From positions 434,001-498,000 of the forward strand of contig LT606947.1 in NCBI GenBank assembly GCA_900095165.1: a stretch of 64,000 bases of DNA, written 5' to 3'. The DNA comes from Polynucleobacter necessarius. Its GTDB lineage: Bacteria; Pseudomonadota; Gammaproteobacteria; Burkholderiales; Burkholderiaceae. A program made the translations under genes and the position numbers. The notes beneath the pieces were generated by a model. It did no database searches. It saw only the letters and a program-made list of their open reading frames with translations, and was not told the origin of the DNA. The first letter of the stretch is position 1. Each line of letters begins with the position of its first letter. Of the stretch, positions 38,982-50,642 are shown one piece after another.

Positions 38982-40097
38982 ATGTCAGGAAATACTTTAG
39001 GCCTTCTCTTTACTGTCACCACTTTTGGTGAATCCCACGGTCCCGCGATCGGCGCTGTTGTTGATGGTTGCCCTCCAGGAATGCCTTTATCTGAAGCAGA
39101 TTTGCAGATTGACTTGGATCGTCGCAAGCCAGGAACTTCGCGTCATGTGACTCAGCGTCAAGAGGCGGATAGAGTTGAAATTCTGTCTGGCGTTTACGAA
39201 GGTAAAACTACCGGCGCGCCAATTGGATTGTTGATTCGCAATACTGATCAACGCAGCCAAGATTACGGCAACATCCTGCAAACATTTAGACCTGGTCATG
39301 CGGACTACGCTTATCACTACAAATATGGCTTACGTGATCCTCGTGGTGGCGGTCGCTCTTCAGCAAGATTGACTGCGCCCGTTGTGGCTGCAGCAGCAAT
39401 TGCTAAGAAGTGGTTGAAAGAACAATATGGCACTGAGTTTTATGGTTATATGAGCCAGCTTGGTGAGATTGAAATCCCATTTAAAGATGCGGCACTCATT
39501 GAGAGCAATCCCTTCTTTGCCGCGAATGCCGACATCATTCCTGAATTAGAGGCTTATATGGATTCACTGCGTAAAGCAGGGGATTCTTGTGGCGCGAAGA
39601 TCGAGGTGCGGGCGCGTAATGTGCCTATTGGATTGGGTGAGCCCTTATTTGATAAGTTGGATGCTGATATTGCGCATGCCATGATGGGTATCAATGCTGT
39701 TAAGGGCGTAGAGATTGGTGCCGGCTTTAAGTCTGTGGCACAGCGCGATAGCGAACATGGCGATGAGCTTCATCCCGATGGTTTTGCCAGTAATAATGCT
39801 GGTGGCACTTTGGGCGGCATCAGTAGCGGCCAAGATTTGCGTGTATCGATTGCAATCAAGCCAACCTCTAGCATTCTGAGTCCAAAGCAATCAATCGATT
39901 TGGATGGCAACCCTATTACTGTACAAACCAAAGGTCGTCATGATCCTTGTGTCGGTATTCGGGCAACGCCGATTGCTGAAGCGATGTTAGCTTTGGTGTT
40001 GATCGATCATGCTTTGCGGCATCGCGCTCAATGTGGTGATGTGAAACATACCGTTCCACCAATACCAGCCGCACGTCCCGGCTCAACAACTGATTAA
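38982..40097 (+). CDS. aroC: Chorismate synthase AroC
   Basis: AroC makes chorismate from 5-enolpyruvylshikimate-3-phosphate using reduced FMN, the last common step to aromatic amino acids and folate. The 371 residues have all three signatures: [27 protein letters not shown] with [20 protein letters not shown] before it, and [17 protein letters not shown]. The frame is intact. A decayed MFS gene follows immediately. Confidence 0.96.
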   Translation: MSGNTLGLLFTVTTFGESHGPAIGAVVDGCPPGMPLSEADLQIDLDRRKPGTSRHVTQRQEADRVEILSGVYEGKTTGAPIGLLIRNTDQRSQDYGNILQTFRPGHADYAYHYKYGLRDPRGGGRSSARLTAPVVAAAAIAKKWLKEQYGTEFYGYMSQLGEIEIPFKDAALIESNPFFAANADIIPELEAYMDSLRKAGDSCGAKIEVRARNVPIGLGEPLFDKLDADIAHAMMGINAVKGVEIGAGFKSVAQRDSEHGDELHPDGFASNNAGGTLGGISSGQDLRVSIAIKPTSSILSPKQSIDLDGNPITVQTKGRHDPCVGIRATPIAEAMLALVLIDHALRHRAQCGDVKHTVPPIPAARPGSTTD

Positions 40098-40124
40098 TAA
40101 CAACATTCAGCCAAGAAAAAGAAA

Positions 40125-41232
40125 ATGACACCTTCAGTGCGTTGAGCCTTCGGGTCCTTTTTCTTTTTATATTTCGCTTACGTTGGCTTAGTTTCACCCT
40201 ACGCCAGCCTCTTTTTTCTCGATCGAGGTTTTAGTGTTATTGAGATCGCAGTCTTAATGTCCATGTTGCAAATTACACGAATAGTCGGCCCATTCTCCTG
40301 GGGGTGCTTATCTGACTATCTATCCGATCGCATCAGAATCATTCGCTTTTGCGCCTGCTTTGCGGCGGTCACTTTTTTATGCATCTTTTTTCTGCAAAGC
40401 TACATTGCCTTCTTCATTTGAATGTTTGTACTGCACACCATTCTCAGCAGCTTGATGCCTTTGGGTGAGTCAGCTACGGTACATGCTTTATTTAAAGATA
40501 ATTCATTCGATAAGCGTTATGGTCGTTTGCGTTTATGGGGCTCCATTGGTTTTATTTGCTGGAGAATTATTTCAGCGCAAAGGTATTGAGCTGTATCCCA
40601 TAGTGGGTGCGGTGATTCCGATCTTCTTGGCATTGATTACTTTTCGCTTGCATGAGCCCAAGATGGAGCGTCGCAAGATGGTCAAGGGCGAACTTCTGAT
40701 TGTCTTGTTTAATCCTGACGTGCGTTGGTTTTTGCTCTCTGGATTTTTTATGATCTTTGCGCACGCTGCTTTGTATGTGTTCTATTCACTTTATTTAGCA
40801 GATCTAGGCTACGATAAATTCCAGATTGGTCTGTTCTGGGCTTTAGGTGTTGGGGCGGAGGTGGTTTTCTTTTACTTCCAAAGCAAGGTGTTAAGTCGCC
40901 TAGATGCGGAGGTGGTTTTGCAAATCGCCTTCTTCCCAGTAACCTGGGTATTAATTCTGGCCCAGCTGATGCATGCAGGTACTTTTGGCGCTCACCATAG
41001 TGCAGCCACCAAGTTGCTACAGCGATGGTTTACTGGTCCGCTGCAGGCGATAGGTCAAGCATTGATGGCAACAGTATCTTATGGTCTGGGTGGAACGCTG
41101 GGCGGTTTAGTTGCCGGCTGGTTATGGGATACGACTCAACCACGCAATGTGTTTGTGATGTCAGCTCTAGCCTGTGGTCTAGCGGGTATGGCGATTGGGA
41201 AATTGCGTCCTCGCCGCTACCTGGCTAGATAA
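40125..41232 (+). pseudogene. MFS transporter with two TGA stops, frameshift and deletion
   Basis: From ATG 40125: TGA at 40143-40145 (after MTPSVR), then AFGSFFFLYFAYVGLVSPYA onward. A second TGA at 40419-40421 (FFI-stop-MFVLHTILSS) follows, then a frame change near 40550 (GSIGFI to LFAGELFQRKGIELY), and open to TAA 41232. The segment LQIAFFPVTWVLILAQL seems to lack about 15 residues compared with relatives. FGAHHSAATKLLQRWF and GLGGTLGGLVAGWLW identify the LacY/nucleoside-like MFS subgroup. The substrate is unknown. This is the most damaged gene in the window. Confidence 0.85.
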
Positions 41233-41251
41233 AAACTGAAAATAACTCTTC

Positions 41252-42922
41252 TTACATTGACCCATAATTAGGGCCGCCACCACCTTCTGGGGTGATCCAA
41301 ATAATGTTTTGACTTGGGTCCTTGATATCGCAAGTTTTGCAATGCACGCAGTTCTGTGAATTAATTTGCAGCTGGTCTTGACCGTCTTTTTCTACGTACT
41401 CATACACGCCAGCAGGGCAGTAACGTTGTTCTGGTCCTGCGTAGGTTTTGAGATTCAGGCTTACCGGCACCGATGCATCTTTTAAGGTGAGATGGATGGG
41501 TTGATTCTCAGCATGATTTGTATTGGAGATAAATACGGATGAAAGGCGATCAAACGTAATCTTGCCATCCGGCTTTGGATAGTCGATGGGTTGATGTTGC
41601 GCTGCTGGCTCAAGGCACTCATGATCTGCATGCTTTAAATGAACTGTCCAGGGCATATTGCCACCCAAAAGCTTTTGCTCTAGACCAACCATTAGGGTTC
41701 CGAGATAAAGTCCTTTGGACATCCATGGCTTGAAGTTACGTGCTTGACTTAGCTCTGTATGGAGCCAGCTTTTTTTAAATGCACTTGGATAAGCGGCTAA
41801 CACATCAGCAGAACGATTTTCAGCAAGCGCGGCAACAGCAGCTTCAGCAGCCAGCATCCCGGTCTTAATGGCCGCATGACTTCCTTTGATGCGTGATGCA
41901 TTTAAGAAACCAGCATCACAACCAATCAATGCGCCGCCAGGAAAAACAGTTTTGGGTAGGCTATTTAAACCGCCAGCTGTCAGTGCGCGTGCGCCATAAA
42001 CAAGACGTTTACCACCCTCAAAAGTCTCACGAATCTTTGGATGTAATTTATAGCGCTGGAACTCTTCAAACGGCGAGAGGTAAGGGTTTTTATAGGATAG
42101 GCCCACCACTAAGCCAGCGGCAACCTTGTTATCACCCAAGTGATACAAGAATGAGCCACCATAGGTATCACTCTCTAACGGCCAGCCAGCGGTATGAACC
42201 ACTAGGCCAGGTTTACTCTTAGAGAGTTCAACCTCCCACAACTCTTTAATACCGATGCCGTAGCTTTGTGGGTCAGCATCATTATCTAATGCAAAATTGC
42301 TAATGAGTTGTTTGTTTAAATGGCCACGTGAACCTTCGGCGAACAGGGTGTACTTGGCACGCAGTTCCATGCCGAGTTGAAATTGATCGGTAGGTTGACC
42401 TTCTTTGTCCAAACCCATTACACCTGTAATGACGCCACAAACTGCATCTTGTTCGTTGTACAGAATTTCTGCAGCTGGAAAGCCTGGGAATATTTCTACG
42501 CCAAGATTCTCTGCCTGCTGACCAAGCCAGCGAGTGACATTGGCTAAGCTAACAATGTAGCTACCTTCATTCTTAAAGCAGTGGGGCAGCATCCAATTCG
42601 GAACTTGGAATGAGCTGTCTTTTGTCAGAAACAAAAACTGATCTTGACTGACTTCAGTATCGAGCGGTGCACCGAGTTCTTTCCAGTTAGGGAAGAGTTC
42701 AGTGAGCGCCTTGGGATCCATCACTGCGCCAGAGAGAATATGGGCGCCTATTTCAGATCCCTTTTCGAGCACGCAGACACTAATTTCTTTGTCAGATTCA
42801 TTGGCTAACTGTTTTGCTTTAATGGCTGCAGATAGGCCTGCTGGGCCACCACCTACGATAACTAGATCGTAGTCCATCGATTCTCTAGGGCCAAACTGTT
42901 CGAGTAATTCCTGGGCAGTCAT
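41252..42922 (-). CDS. Electron transfer flavoprotein-ubiquinone oxidoreductase
   Basis: ETF-QO passes electrons from acyl-CoA and amino-acid dehydrogenases, via ETF, to ubiquinone in the membrane. The 556 residues begin with an FAD site DLVIVGGGPAGLSAAIKA, contain GAHILSGAVMDPKAL, and end with the 4Fe-4S domain YCPAGVYEY, NCVHCKTCDIKDPSQNI and PEGGGGPNY. The frame is intact. It is transcribed away from the CoA-transferase genes, both fitting fatty-acid or ketoacid oxidation. Confidence 0.95.
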   Translation of the reverse strand: MTAQELLEQFGPRESMDYDLVIVGGGPAGLSAAIKAKQLANESDKEISVCVLEKGSEIGAHILSGAVMDPKALTELFPNWKELGAPLDTEVSQDQFLFLTKDSSFQVPNWMLPHCFKNEGSYIVSLANVTRWLGQQAENLGVEIFPGFPAAEILYNEQDAVCGVITGVMGLDKEGQPTDQFQLGMELRAKYTLFAEGSRGHLNKQLISNFALDNDADPQSYGIGIKELWEVELSKSKPGLVVHTAGWPLESDTYGGSFLYHLGDNKVAAGLVVGLSYKNPYLSPFEEFQRYKLHPKIRETFEGGKRLVYGARALTAGGLNSLPKTVFPGGALIGCDAGFLNASRIKGSHAAIKTGMLAAEAAVAALAENRSADVLAAYPSAFKKSWLHTELSQARNFKPWMSKGLYLGTLMVGLEQKLLGGNMPWTVHLKHADHECLEPAAQHQPIDYPKPDGKITFDRLSSVFISNTNHAENQPIHLTLKDASVPVSLNLKTYAGPEQRYCPAGVYEYVEKDGQDQLQINSQNCVHCKTCDIKDPSQNIIWITPEGGGGPNYGSM

Positions 42923-43129
42923 TTGATCTCTCCGGCATTGCTTAAAAAATAGGGTGCTTAGGGTATTTGGGGTGTTTTTAGCATTTCTGCCATTTCTATA
43001 GCCTCAAATCACACCTATAGTTTAGTTCTAAGCTGGAAAAACCAGGTTGGCGCCCAATGCTAATAGGCTTGTGGGGCTAAAGCGTTATGATTACTTTTCT
43101 ACCTTTTTTGGCAATATTAGGACGAATTT

Positions 43130-43828
43130 ATGAATAAGACTTACCCATCAGCCGTAGATGCCCTGCGGGATATCTTGAAGGATGGCCAGAAGCTTGCTGT
43201 TGGCGGTTTTGGTCTGTGCGGCATTCCTGAGGCATTGATTCAAGCCGTTAAAGATCTTGGCGCGCAAAATCTGACAGCGATTGCTAATAACGCCGGGGTA
43301 GATGGCTTTGGTTTAGGTTTGCTTTTGAACTCAAGACAAGTAAAAAAAATGGTCGCATCCTATGTCGGTGAGAACAAAGAGTTTGAACGCCAGTTTTTGG
43401 CTGGCGAGCTTGAGTTGGAATTTACTCCACAGGGAACTTTGGCAGAAAAGCTGCGTGCAGGCGGTTGCGGTATCCCTGCTTTCTATACCAAAACTGGTGT
43501 GGGCACTTTAGTTGCTGAAGGTAAAGAGGAAAAAGAATTCGATGGCGAGCGCTACATCATGGAACGTTCGATTGTTTCTGATATTTCTCTAGTGAAAGCG
43601 TGGAAGGCTGATAAATCTGGCAATTTGGTTTATCGCTATACCGCTCGTAATTTCAATCCAGTTGTCGCAATGGCTGGCAAGATCACCGTTGCTGAGGTGG
43701 AAGAGATTGTGGAGAACGGCGAATTAGATCCTGATCAAATCCATACGCCAGGCATCTACGTACATCGCTTGGTGCTCAACACCACGCCCGAGAAACGTAT
43801 TGAGCAACGCACAATGTCTGCGGCTTAA
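43130..43828 (+). CDS. scoA: 3-oxoacid CoA-transferase subunit A
   Basis: ScoA is the alpha subunit of succinyl-CoA:3-ketoacid CoA transferase, which activates acetoacetate. The 232 residues include [15 protein letters not shown] (the GGFG-CG-P signature), [15 protein letters not shown] and [23 protein letters not shown] lies about 9 bases before the ATG. scoB follows 50 bases downstream. The frame is intact. Confidence 0.95.
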   Translation: MNKTYPSAVDALRDILKDGQKLAVGGFGLCGIPEALIQAVKDLGAQNLTAIANNAGVDGFGLGLLLNSRQVKKMVASYVGENKEFERQFLAGELELEFTPQGTLAEKLRAGGCGIPAFYTKTGVGTLVAEGKEEKEFDGERYIMERSIVSDISLVKAWKADKSGNLVYRYTARNFNPVVAMAGKITVAEVEEIVENGELDPDQIHTPGIYVHRLVLNTTPEKRIEQRTMSAA

Positions 43829-43878
43829 TACCCATAGACACTATATAAATACAGAACAGAATACTTAGGAAGATCGAT

Positions 43879-44529
43879 ATGCCTTGGAATAGAGATGAAA
43901 TGGCAGCACGTGCTGCTAAAGAGTTAAAGGATGGCTACTACGTTAATTTAGGTATTGGTATGCCAACTCTGGTGGCGAACCATGTTCCTAAAGGAATGGA
44001 AGTGTGGCTCCAATCTGAGAATGGTCTATTAGGCATTGGTCCATTTCCGACTGAAACAACAATTGATGCTGATTTAATTAATGCGGGCAAGCAAACGATT
44101 ACTACTTTGCCAGGCTCTTCAATCTTTTCTTCAGCAGACTCATTTGGAATGATTCGTGGTGGAAAAATTAACATCGCCATTTTGGGTGCGATGCAGGTGA
44201 GCGAACATGGTGACCTAGCCAACTGGATGATTCCAGGCAAGATGGTTAAAGGTATGGGCGGTGCCATGGACTTGGTTGCTGGTGTAAAGCATGTAGTTGT
44301 CTTGATGGAGCACGTTGCCAAGAAGAAAGACGGCACAGAAGAAATCAAGATCTTGCCTAAGTGCACCTTGCCATTGACTGGCGTAGGCGTGATTAGTCGC
44401 ATCATTACCGACCTTTGCGTCCTCGATATCACGCCTAAGGGCTTGAAGTTGGTAGAGTTGGCTCCAGGCGTTACCAAGGACGAGGTTGTGTCTAAAACAG
44501 GTGCCCCTATAGATACATCGGGTTTCTAA
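43879..44529 (+). CDS. scoB: 3-oxoacid CoA-transferase subunit B
   Basis: ScoB is the beta subunit and carries the catalytic glutamate, seen in [15 protein letters not shown]. Other family sequence: [14 protein letters not shown] and [20 protein letters not shown]. The 216 residues are full length. It pairs with scoA in one operon. Confidence 0.95.
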   Translation: MPWNRDEMAARAAKELKDGYYVNLGIGMPTLVANHVPKGMEVWLQSENGLLGIGPFPTETTIDADLINAGKQTITTLPGSSIFSSADSFGMIRGGKINIAILGAMQVSEHGDLANWMIPGKMVKGMGGAMDLVAGVKHVVVLMEHVAKKKDGTEEIKILPKCTLPLTGVGVISRIITDLCVLDITPKGLKLVELAPGVTKDEVVSKTGAPIDTSGF

Positions 44530-44595
44530 CCTTTTTCATCGGATAGTGAAATAATGTGGTCAATTGACCCCACTTCTATTTCTAAAGAGTCTTTT

Positions 44596-45500
44596 ATGAG
44601 TGCAGTAGATCATTCGCTTCACGCACACAAGCTGGGTGATGCTAAGCATTCCCATGCTAAGGAAATCTCCAATCAGAATCTATTGCAGATTGCCTTAGTT
44701 CTTACTTTAGGTTTTTCTGGAGTAGAGGCAGCTGCGGCTTACTTTGCTGGGTCGCTGGCTTTAATCTCGGATGGCGGGGCACATGGTGACCGATGCAGCG
44801 GCATTGGGCCTGGCGCTTTTAGCGCAAATCATTGCTAGAAGGCCGCCATCCCCAAAGCACTCCTTTGGCTTTGGTCGAGCAGAGGCGCTTGCCGCATTTG
44901 TGAATGGTATTGCCATGTTGGCCTTGGTAGCATGGATTGTTGGCGAAGCGTTAACGCGTTTCTTTACGCCGCACCAAGTGGATGGCTTGACTGTAATTGT
45001 AGTTGCAGCAGTTGGCCTGCTAATGAATATTTTGGTTGCCTGGGTTCTCTCACACGATAAAAAGAGCGTCAATACCCGCGCTGCTTTAGTACATGTGATG
45101 GGCGATCTCTTAGGGTCGGTTGGTGCATTAATTGCAGGTTTAGTGATTCAATTTACAAGGTTGGATGCCGGCCGATGCCTTGCTCTCTATTTTTGTTTCT
45201 TTATTAATTCTGAAATCCACCTTCTCAATCTTGCGTGAGTCTTATCACTTTCTAATGGAGGGTGTGCCATTGCATATCGATTGCTTAGAAGTTGGTAGTG
45301 ATTTAAAAAAGGTGCCTGGTGTATTGGCTGTTCATGATTTACATGTATGGGAAATGACGCCTAGCTTCCCAGCCCTGATTGGCCATATTGAAATTGAGCG
45401 CATGGGTGAGTGGCCAGATATCATGTCTCGCATCAATGAGATGCTATTAAAAAAACATGGTATTGATCATGTTACCCTGCAGCCTGAAGTTGCCGGTACA
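44596..45500 (+). pseudogene. Cation diffusion facilitator transporter, two single-base insertions
   Basis: ATG 44596 (MSAVDHSLHAHKLGDAKHSH, a His-rich start) runs to GSLALISDG near 44772. The extra G in GATGGCGGGG breaks the frame, and the next frame resumes AGHMVTDAAALGLALLAQII. A second inserted A near 45155 (TTTACAAGG) breaks it again after IAGLVIQFT. The third frame gives GWMPADALLSIFVSLLIL to HVTLQPEVAG. Removing both bases restores a normal CDF Zn/Co exporter with HMVTD and VMGD metal sites. No stop separates its end from the next hydrolase. Confidence 0.85.
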
Positions 45501-46418
45501 GTGAATGAGCATACTCACGACAAGCGCCTGAATGAAGAGATTAAAAAGCCGAATGTGACTCATCATGGCGATACCTTCTACGTTACTTGCACCAGTCCTG
45601 ATGGCCCACATCGTATGGTTTATCACGCCTGGGGCAACCCGAATAATCCTAGGGTATTGGCTTGTGTTCATGGCTTGACTCGTAGTGGGAGTGATTTCAA
45701 AACTCTTGCGCAGGCGATGAGTAATGATTACTACGTTGTCTGTCCTGATGTGGTCGGTCGAGGCGACTCTGATCGTCTCAAGAACCCTATGTTGTATGCC
45801 GTGTCGCAATACGTGGCAGACATGGCAAGCTTGATTAAACAACTTGGCGTTGCGCAAGTAGATTGGTTTGGAACCTCGATGGGAGGTCTAATTGACATGG
45901 TCTATGCCTCTATGCCAAACAATCCGATTCGTCGTATGTTGATTAATGATGTCGGTCCACGAATCGAGCCTGAAGCAATTAAGCGCTTAGGTTCTTATGT
46001 TGGTCAACCATTCACCTTTACGAATCGTGCAGATGCCTTGCAACGTCTAAATGAGATCTGCGCATCGTTTGGAAGTCATGCGCCAGAAGAGTGGGAAATT
46101 TATAACGGGCCGATGCTGGTGCAAAAGGATGGTCTTTGGGTGATGCACTATGACCCAGATATTTCTGTGCCGTTTGCTTCGGTAAATCCGATCATGGCAA
46201 AGGCAAGGGAGATGGCGATGTGGCACGCCTTCAAGCAAATCCACATTCCGATGCTGATCGTTCGTGGCGGTGAATCTGATTTGCTATCAGCTAAAACTGT
46301 GGCGGAGATGTGCAAGGTCAATCCATACATTCGGAGTATTGAAATTCCGGGAGTAGGTCATGCGCCTGCTTTCGTGAAGCCAGAACAAGTGGCTCTTGCA
46401 AAAGAATTCTTTAGTTAA
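45501..46418 (+). CDS. Alpha/beta hydrolase, in frame with the preceding CDF remnant
   Basis: The hydrolase has RVLACVHGLTRSGSDFKTL (oxyanion His-Gly), the nucleophile elbow DWFGTSMGGLIDM, and a C-terminal GVGHAPAF His. The substrate is unknown; the fold resembles C-C bond hydrolases and esterases. The open frame extends upstream without a stop through the CDF C-terminus to 45165. The true start is ambiguous: GTG 45501 (NEHTHDK) or GTG 45555 (THHGDTFYVTC). Either a stop between the two genes was lost or they are naturally fused. Confidence 0.75.
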   Translation: MNEHTHDKRLNEEIKKPNVTHHGDTFYVTCTSPDGPHRMVYHAWGNPNNPRVLACVHGLTRSGSDFKTLAQAMSNDYYVVCPDVVGRGDSDRLKNPMLYAVSQYVADMASLIKQLGVAQVDWFGTSMGGLIDMVYASMPNNPIRRMLINDVGPRIEPEAIKRLGSYVGQPFTFTNRADALQRLNEICASFGSHAPEEWEIYNGPMLVQKDGLWVMHYDPDISVPFASVNPIMAKAREMAMWHAFKQIHIPMLIVRGGESDLLSAKTVAEMCKVNPYIRSIEIPGVGHAPAFVKPEQVALAKEFFS

Positions 46419-46433
46419 GGGCTCCGGTCTTTC

Positions 46434-48469
46434 ATGTCAAATGCTGGTAACGCATCTGAGAGCATCAAAATTGTTGATGGCTGGTATGGTGAGCCTTCTG
46501 AAAATCATGCCGCTGGTGTTCTCAGCATTCTCAAGCAGCTGCATCTTGATGGGGCTACCCTAACCGCCGCAGCTAACATTGCGCACACCCATGGCAAAGA
46601 AGCGCTGACTAAGTTGATAGGTGATGAGTCAGCAAAACTCCTGATTGGATATCGTGGTCTCAGGCACGCTCAAGCTAAGTTAGTTCGTAATGATGGTGGC
46701 CTGAGTATTTCTGGGCAAGAAGAAATGCTCAGAAAGATGTTGCTCGCATTTGGTGATGACTTGCGCGTCGTTCTCATCTATCTTGCCTCTCGCTTGCAAA
46801 CACTGCGTTGGATTACCAAAGAAAAGTTGGAGATGCCAAAAGCTTGGGCGCAAGAGATTCTGAATATTGACGCATCGCTCGCGAATCGTCTTGGTATTTG
46901 GCAGATGAAATGGGAGATGAAGGACTTGGCGTTTCGGGTTCAATCTCCAGAGATCTACCGCGATATCGCTAAGATGTTGGATGGCAAGCGCATTGAGCGC
47001 GAAGCTTTTATTGAGCAGATTGTCAGAAAGCTCAAAGAAGAATTAAATTCCGCGCATATTCAAGGTGAAGTGCAGGGTCGCCCAAAACATATCTACAGTA
47101 TTTGGAAAAAGATGCAAGGTAAGTCACTTGACTTTGCCAATCTCTATGATGTCAGGGCATTTAGAGTTCTAGTTGAGGATGTTAAATCTTGCTACGCCAT
47201 TTTAGGGATAGTGCATAACGTTTGGCAGCCAGTCCCACGCGAGTTCGATGACTATATTGCTAGGTCAAAACCCAACGGTTATCAATCCTTACATACCGTA
47301 GTGATGGACGAGCATGGCACCGCATTTGAAATTCAGGTGCGTACCTATGAAATGCATCAACAAGCTGAGTATGGTTTGGCTGCACACTGGCGTTATAAAG
47401 AGGGTGCTTATGTTGGAGCTGCTACACCGCCAAAAAATAAGCCCACATCTAACAGCACAAGCACGCCAAACTCAAGTCATCAAACTGGCACACATAGTGC
47501 AGCAGTGGCCTATGAGCGTCAGATTGCTTTGGCAAGACAGCTCATCTCCTGGAAGGAAGATGCCTGGGAGCAATTGAAGCACCATGATGATGACCACATT
47601 TATGTTCTAACCCCCCCCTGGGTAAAGTAATTTCCCTGGAAAAGGGCTCATCACCAATCGACTTTGTGTATGCAGTGCATACGGACCTGGGTCATCGCTG
47701 TCGTGGAGCTCGAGTAGATGGTGCGATGGTACCTCTGGATACGCCATTGCAAAATGGCCAGACAATTGAAATCATTGCCGTCAAGCATGGCGGTCCCTCC
47801 CGCGATTGGATAAGTCCTAACCGCAACTACTTGCGCTCGCAGCGTGCTCGTACTCGTGTGCGTACCTGGTTTAATGCTTTAGATGATGAAAAAGCAGGCG
47901 CTAAGTCTGCTGACGTCAAAACTGAGCAAAAGCCAGAGGCTAAAGTGATTGTGCTGGCCCCGGAAATTGTTCTCAAGCAAAGCACTCGCAAGCCGGGTCA
48001 AGCGGGCGATGTTCTGGTGGTTGGAGTGGATTCACTGCTGACACAGTTGGCATGGTGTTGCAGGCCGGTACCGCCCGATGCGATTGCGGGTTTTATGACC
48101 CAGGGTCGCGGTGTGTCGATTCATCGGCGATCTTACAAAACTTTTAGAGGCCTTTTGGAGCGAGCTCCAGAGCGCGTTATTCAGACTGCTTGGAATGCAG
48201 CTTCTACAGAGGCTTTGCCTGTAGGTGATGCAAAACGGGTATTTCCGGCTGATCTAGCAGTAACTGGTTTGGATCGCCCTGAGCTCATGCGCGAACTATT
48301 TGAGATCCTGACAAGGCAGGGCGTTCACGTTATTGATTTGCGTAAATCTGCCAAGCGTGGCCTTGCTCAAATCCTATTAACTGTGGAAATTAAAGATTCA
48401 GAAGCCTTACGTTTGATTCAAAACAGTCTCGAAGAGGTCAAAGGGGTGGCCCAAGTGCGCCGCCGGTGA
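46434..48469 (+). pseudogene. relA: RelA-type (p)ppGpp synthetase interrupted at a C8 run
   Basis: RelA makes the stringent-response alarmone. ATG 46434 to about 47610 encodes a degenerate HD region (RVVLIYLASRLQTLRW, no HD pair) and the synthetase domain (GRPKHIYSIWKKMQGK, LYDVRAFRVLVEDV, SKPNGYQSLHTVVM). At CTAA-C8-TGGG (47611-47618) the frame ends WVK-stop. One more C, or two fewer, restores LTP-LGKVISLEKGSSPIDF, the TGS domain, and on to the C-terminal ACT domain (TGLDRPELMRELFEILTRQG) and TGA 48469. The N-terminal piece retains synthetase but loses the ribosome-sensing half. Confidence 0.85.
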
Positions 48470-48487
48470 TAAACTCTATGGCTATAT

Positions 48488-48564
48488 AGGCTCGTAGCTC
48501 AGCTGGTTAGAGCACCACCTTGACATGGTGGGGGTCGTTGGTTCGAGTCCAATCGAGCCTACCA
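48488..48564 (+). tRNA. tRNA-Val (GAC)
   Basis: Acceptor AGGCTCG pairs with CGAGCCT; anticodon stem CCACC/GGTGG encloses TTGACAT (anticodon GAC); T-arm with GTTCGAGTCC; encoded CCA. Confidence 0.95.
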
Positions 48565-48584
48565 ACGAATAAAGACCCAAAAGT

Positions 48585-48619
48585 GCGCGGTTGCCGAAAA
48601 GCTACCGCGCTTTCTTTTT
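48585..48619 (+). terminator. Terminator after tRNA-Val
   Basis: GCGCGGT (48585-48591) and ACCGCGC (48604-48610) pair around a 12-base loop and are followed by TTTCTTTTT. It separates the tRNA from thrS. Confidence 0.75.
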
Positions 48620-48677
48620 GGTAGATGTTATGCAGTACATCAGTCAATTGGCTGAATATTATTAAGATGGGGTGGTC

Positions 48678-50600
48678 ATGCTTGTAGTTACTCTGCCAGA
48701 TGGATCTAAACGTGAGTTTGATGCTCCCGTCCGTGTTCTTGATGTTGCCCAAAGCATTGGTAGTGGTCTTGCCAAAGCGGCCCTTGGTGGCATTGTTGAC
48801 GGCAAGATGGTTGATGCTAGTTTTGTTATCGACAAAGATAGTCAGCTGGCGATCATTACTGATAAAAGTCCAGAGGCTCTCGAGATTGTTCGTCACTCTA
48901 CAGCGCACTTACTTGCTTATGCTGTTAAAGAACTCTTTCCAGAAGCGCAAGTCACTATCGGCCCTGTAATTGAAAACGGTTTCTACTACGATTTCTCATT
49001 TCATCGCGCATTCACACCAGAAGATCTGGTTGCGATTGAAAAGAAAATGGCTGAGCTGGCTAAAAAAGATGAGCCAGTCATTCGCACGATGATGCCCCGT
49101 GATGAGGCTGTGAAATTCTTCAAAGATCAAGGCGAAAATTACAAAGCAGAAATTATTTCTAGCATCCCACAAGGCGAAGATGTGTCTTTGTACGCTGAAG
49201 GGAGGTTCACTGACTTATGTCGTGGGCCGCACGTACCATCTACTGGAAAGCTCAAGGTATTTAAGCTTCTAAGCGTTGCTGGCGCTTACTGGCGTGGCGA
49301 TAGCAAGAATGAGATGTTGCAACGGATCTACGGCACAGCTTGGCTGAAAAAAGAAGATCAAGATGCGCATTTGCATATGCTCCAAGAGGCTGAGAAGCGC
49401 GACCACCGTCGCCTTGGAAAGTTCTTGGACTTATTCCACTTTCAACCTGAAGCACCTGGTTTAATTTTCTGGCATCCAAAAGGCTGGTCAATTTGGCAAG
49501 AAGTTGAGCAGTACATGCGTCGCGTTTATCAGCGCGAAGGTTATCAAGAGGTCAAGGCTCCGCAAATTCTCGATCGTGGTCTGTGGGAAAAGTCTGGTCA
49601 CTGGGATAACTACAAAGAAAACATGTTTACGACGGAGTCAGAAAATCGCGCTTATGCACTAAAGCCGATGAACTGCCCGGGACACGTTCAGATCTTTAAT
49701 TCAGGCCTGCATAGCTATCGTGAGTTGCCATTACGTTACGGCGAGTTTGGCCAGTGTCACCGCAATGAACCATCAGGCGCATTGCACGGTCTGATGCGTG
49801 TACGTGGTTTCACGCAGGATGATGGCCACATTTTCTGTACTGAAGATCAGATTCAGTCAGAAGTAGCTGCATTTGATAAAGCGGTTCGTGACGTCTATAA
49901 GGATTTTGGATTTACTGAAGTAGCCGTTAAACTGGCGCTGCGCCCAGCAAAACGCGTTGGCGACGATGCGATTTGGGATAAAGCTGAGGCTGCCTTACGT
50001 GGCGCTTTAACTGTTTCTGGCCAGGAATGGGAAGAATTGCCAGGCGAGGGTGCTTTTTACGGTCCAAAGATCGAGTATCACCTCAAGGACTCCATTGGAC
50101 GTATTTGGCAGTGTGGCACGATTCAGGTCGATTTCTCGATGCCAGCCCGTTTAGGTGCGGAATATGTCACAGAAGAAAATACCCGCAAGGCTTCAGTGAT
50201 GCTCCATAGAGCAATTGTGGGCTCTTTAGAGCGTTTTATCGGCATTTTGATCGAAAACCACGCCGGAAACATGCCGGTTTGGCTTGCTCCGACGCAGGCT
50301 GTAGTCCTCAATATCTCAGACAATTCCGCTGCATACGCACAAAAAGTCCAGCAATCTCTGAAAAAACAAGAGTTTAGAGTTGAATCGGATTTGCGGAATG
50401 AGAAAATTACGTATAAAATACGCGAGCACGCATTACAGAAGCCCCCATTTTTGTTAGTTGTAGGAGATAAAGAAGCAGAAAGTAATTCGGTGGCCGTTCG
50501 TGCCCGTGGCGGAGTGGATTTAGGCGTAATGCCTCTTGATGCCTTCGTTGCCCGACTCCAGCAGGATATTTCTCAGAAAGTCGGACCCGAGCCTAGCTAG
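48678..50600 (+). CDS. thrS: Threonyl-tRNA synthetase ThrS
   Basis: ThrS charges tRNA-Thr. The 640 residues show a TGS domain ([17 protein letters not shown]), an editing domain with [11 protein letters not shown] and the [10 protein letters not shown] zinc-type site, the catalytic core (motif 2 [20 protein letters not shown], Cys in MNCPGH), and an anticodon domain ([15 protein letters not shown]). ATG 48678 is preferred over GTG 48672. It heads the conserved thrS-infC-rpmI-rplT-pheST-ihfA cluster. Many Trp codons are present and all are TGG. Confidence 0.96.
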   Translation: MLVVTLPDGSKREFDAPVRVLDVAQSIGSGLAKAALGGIVDGKMVDASFVIDKDSQLAIITDKSPEALEIVRHSTAHLLAYAVKELFPEAQVTIGPVIENGFYYDFSFHRAFTPEDLVAIEKKMAELAKKDEPVIRTMMPRDEAVKFFKDQGENYKAEIISSIPQGEDVSLYAEGRFTDLCRGPHVPSTGKLKVFKLLSVAGAYWRGDSKNEMLQRIYGTAWLKKEDQDAHLHMLQEAEKRDHRRLGKFLDLFHFQPEAPGLIFWHPKGWSIWQEVEQYMRRVYQREGYQEVKAPQILDRGLWEKSGHWDNYKENMFTTESENRAYALKPMNCPGHVQIFNSGLHSYRELPLRYGEFGQCHRNEPSGALHGLMRVRGFTQDDGHIFCTEDQIQSEVAAFDKAVRDVYKDFGFTEVAVKLALRPAKRVGDDAIWDKAEAALRGALTVSGQEWEELPGEGAFYGPKIEYHLKDSIGRIWQCGTIQVDFSMPARLGAEYVTEENTRKASVMLHRAIVGSLERFIGILIENHAGNMPVWLAPTQAVVLNISDNSAAYAQKVQQSLKKQEFRVESDLRNEKITYKIREHALQKPPFLLVVGDKEAESNSVAVRARGGVDLGVMPLDAFVARLQQDISQKVGPEPS

Positions 50601-50642
50601 GGGTGGAATGGTTTTTATTGTTTTTTTAAAGGAATTAAGAAG

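Noticed and set aside
43938-44477. 180-codon antisense frame over scoB
   Set aside because: A shadow of a well-conserved CoA-transferase; no ribosome-binding site and no family resemblance.
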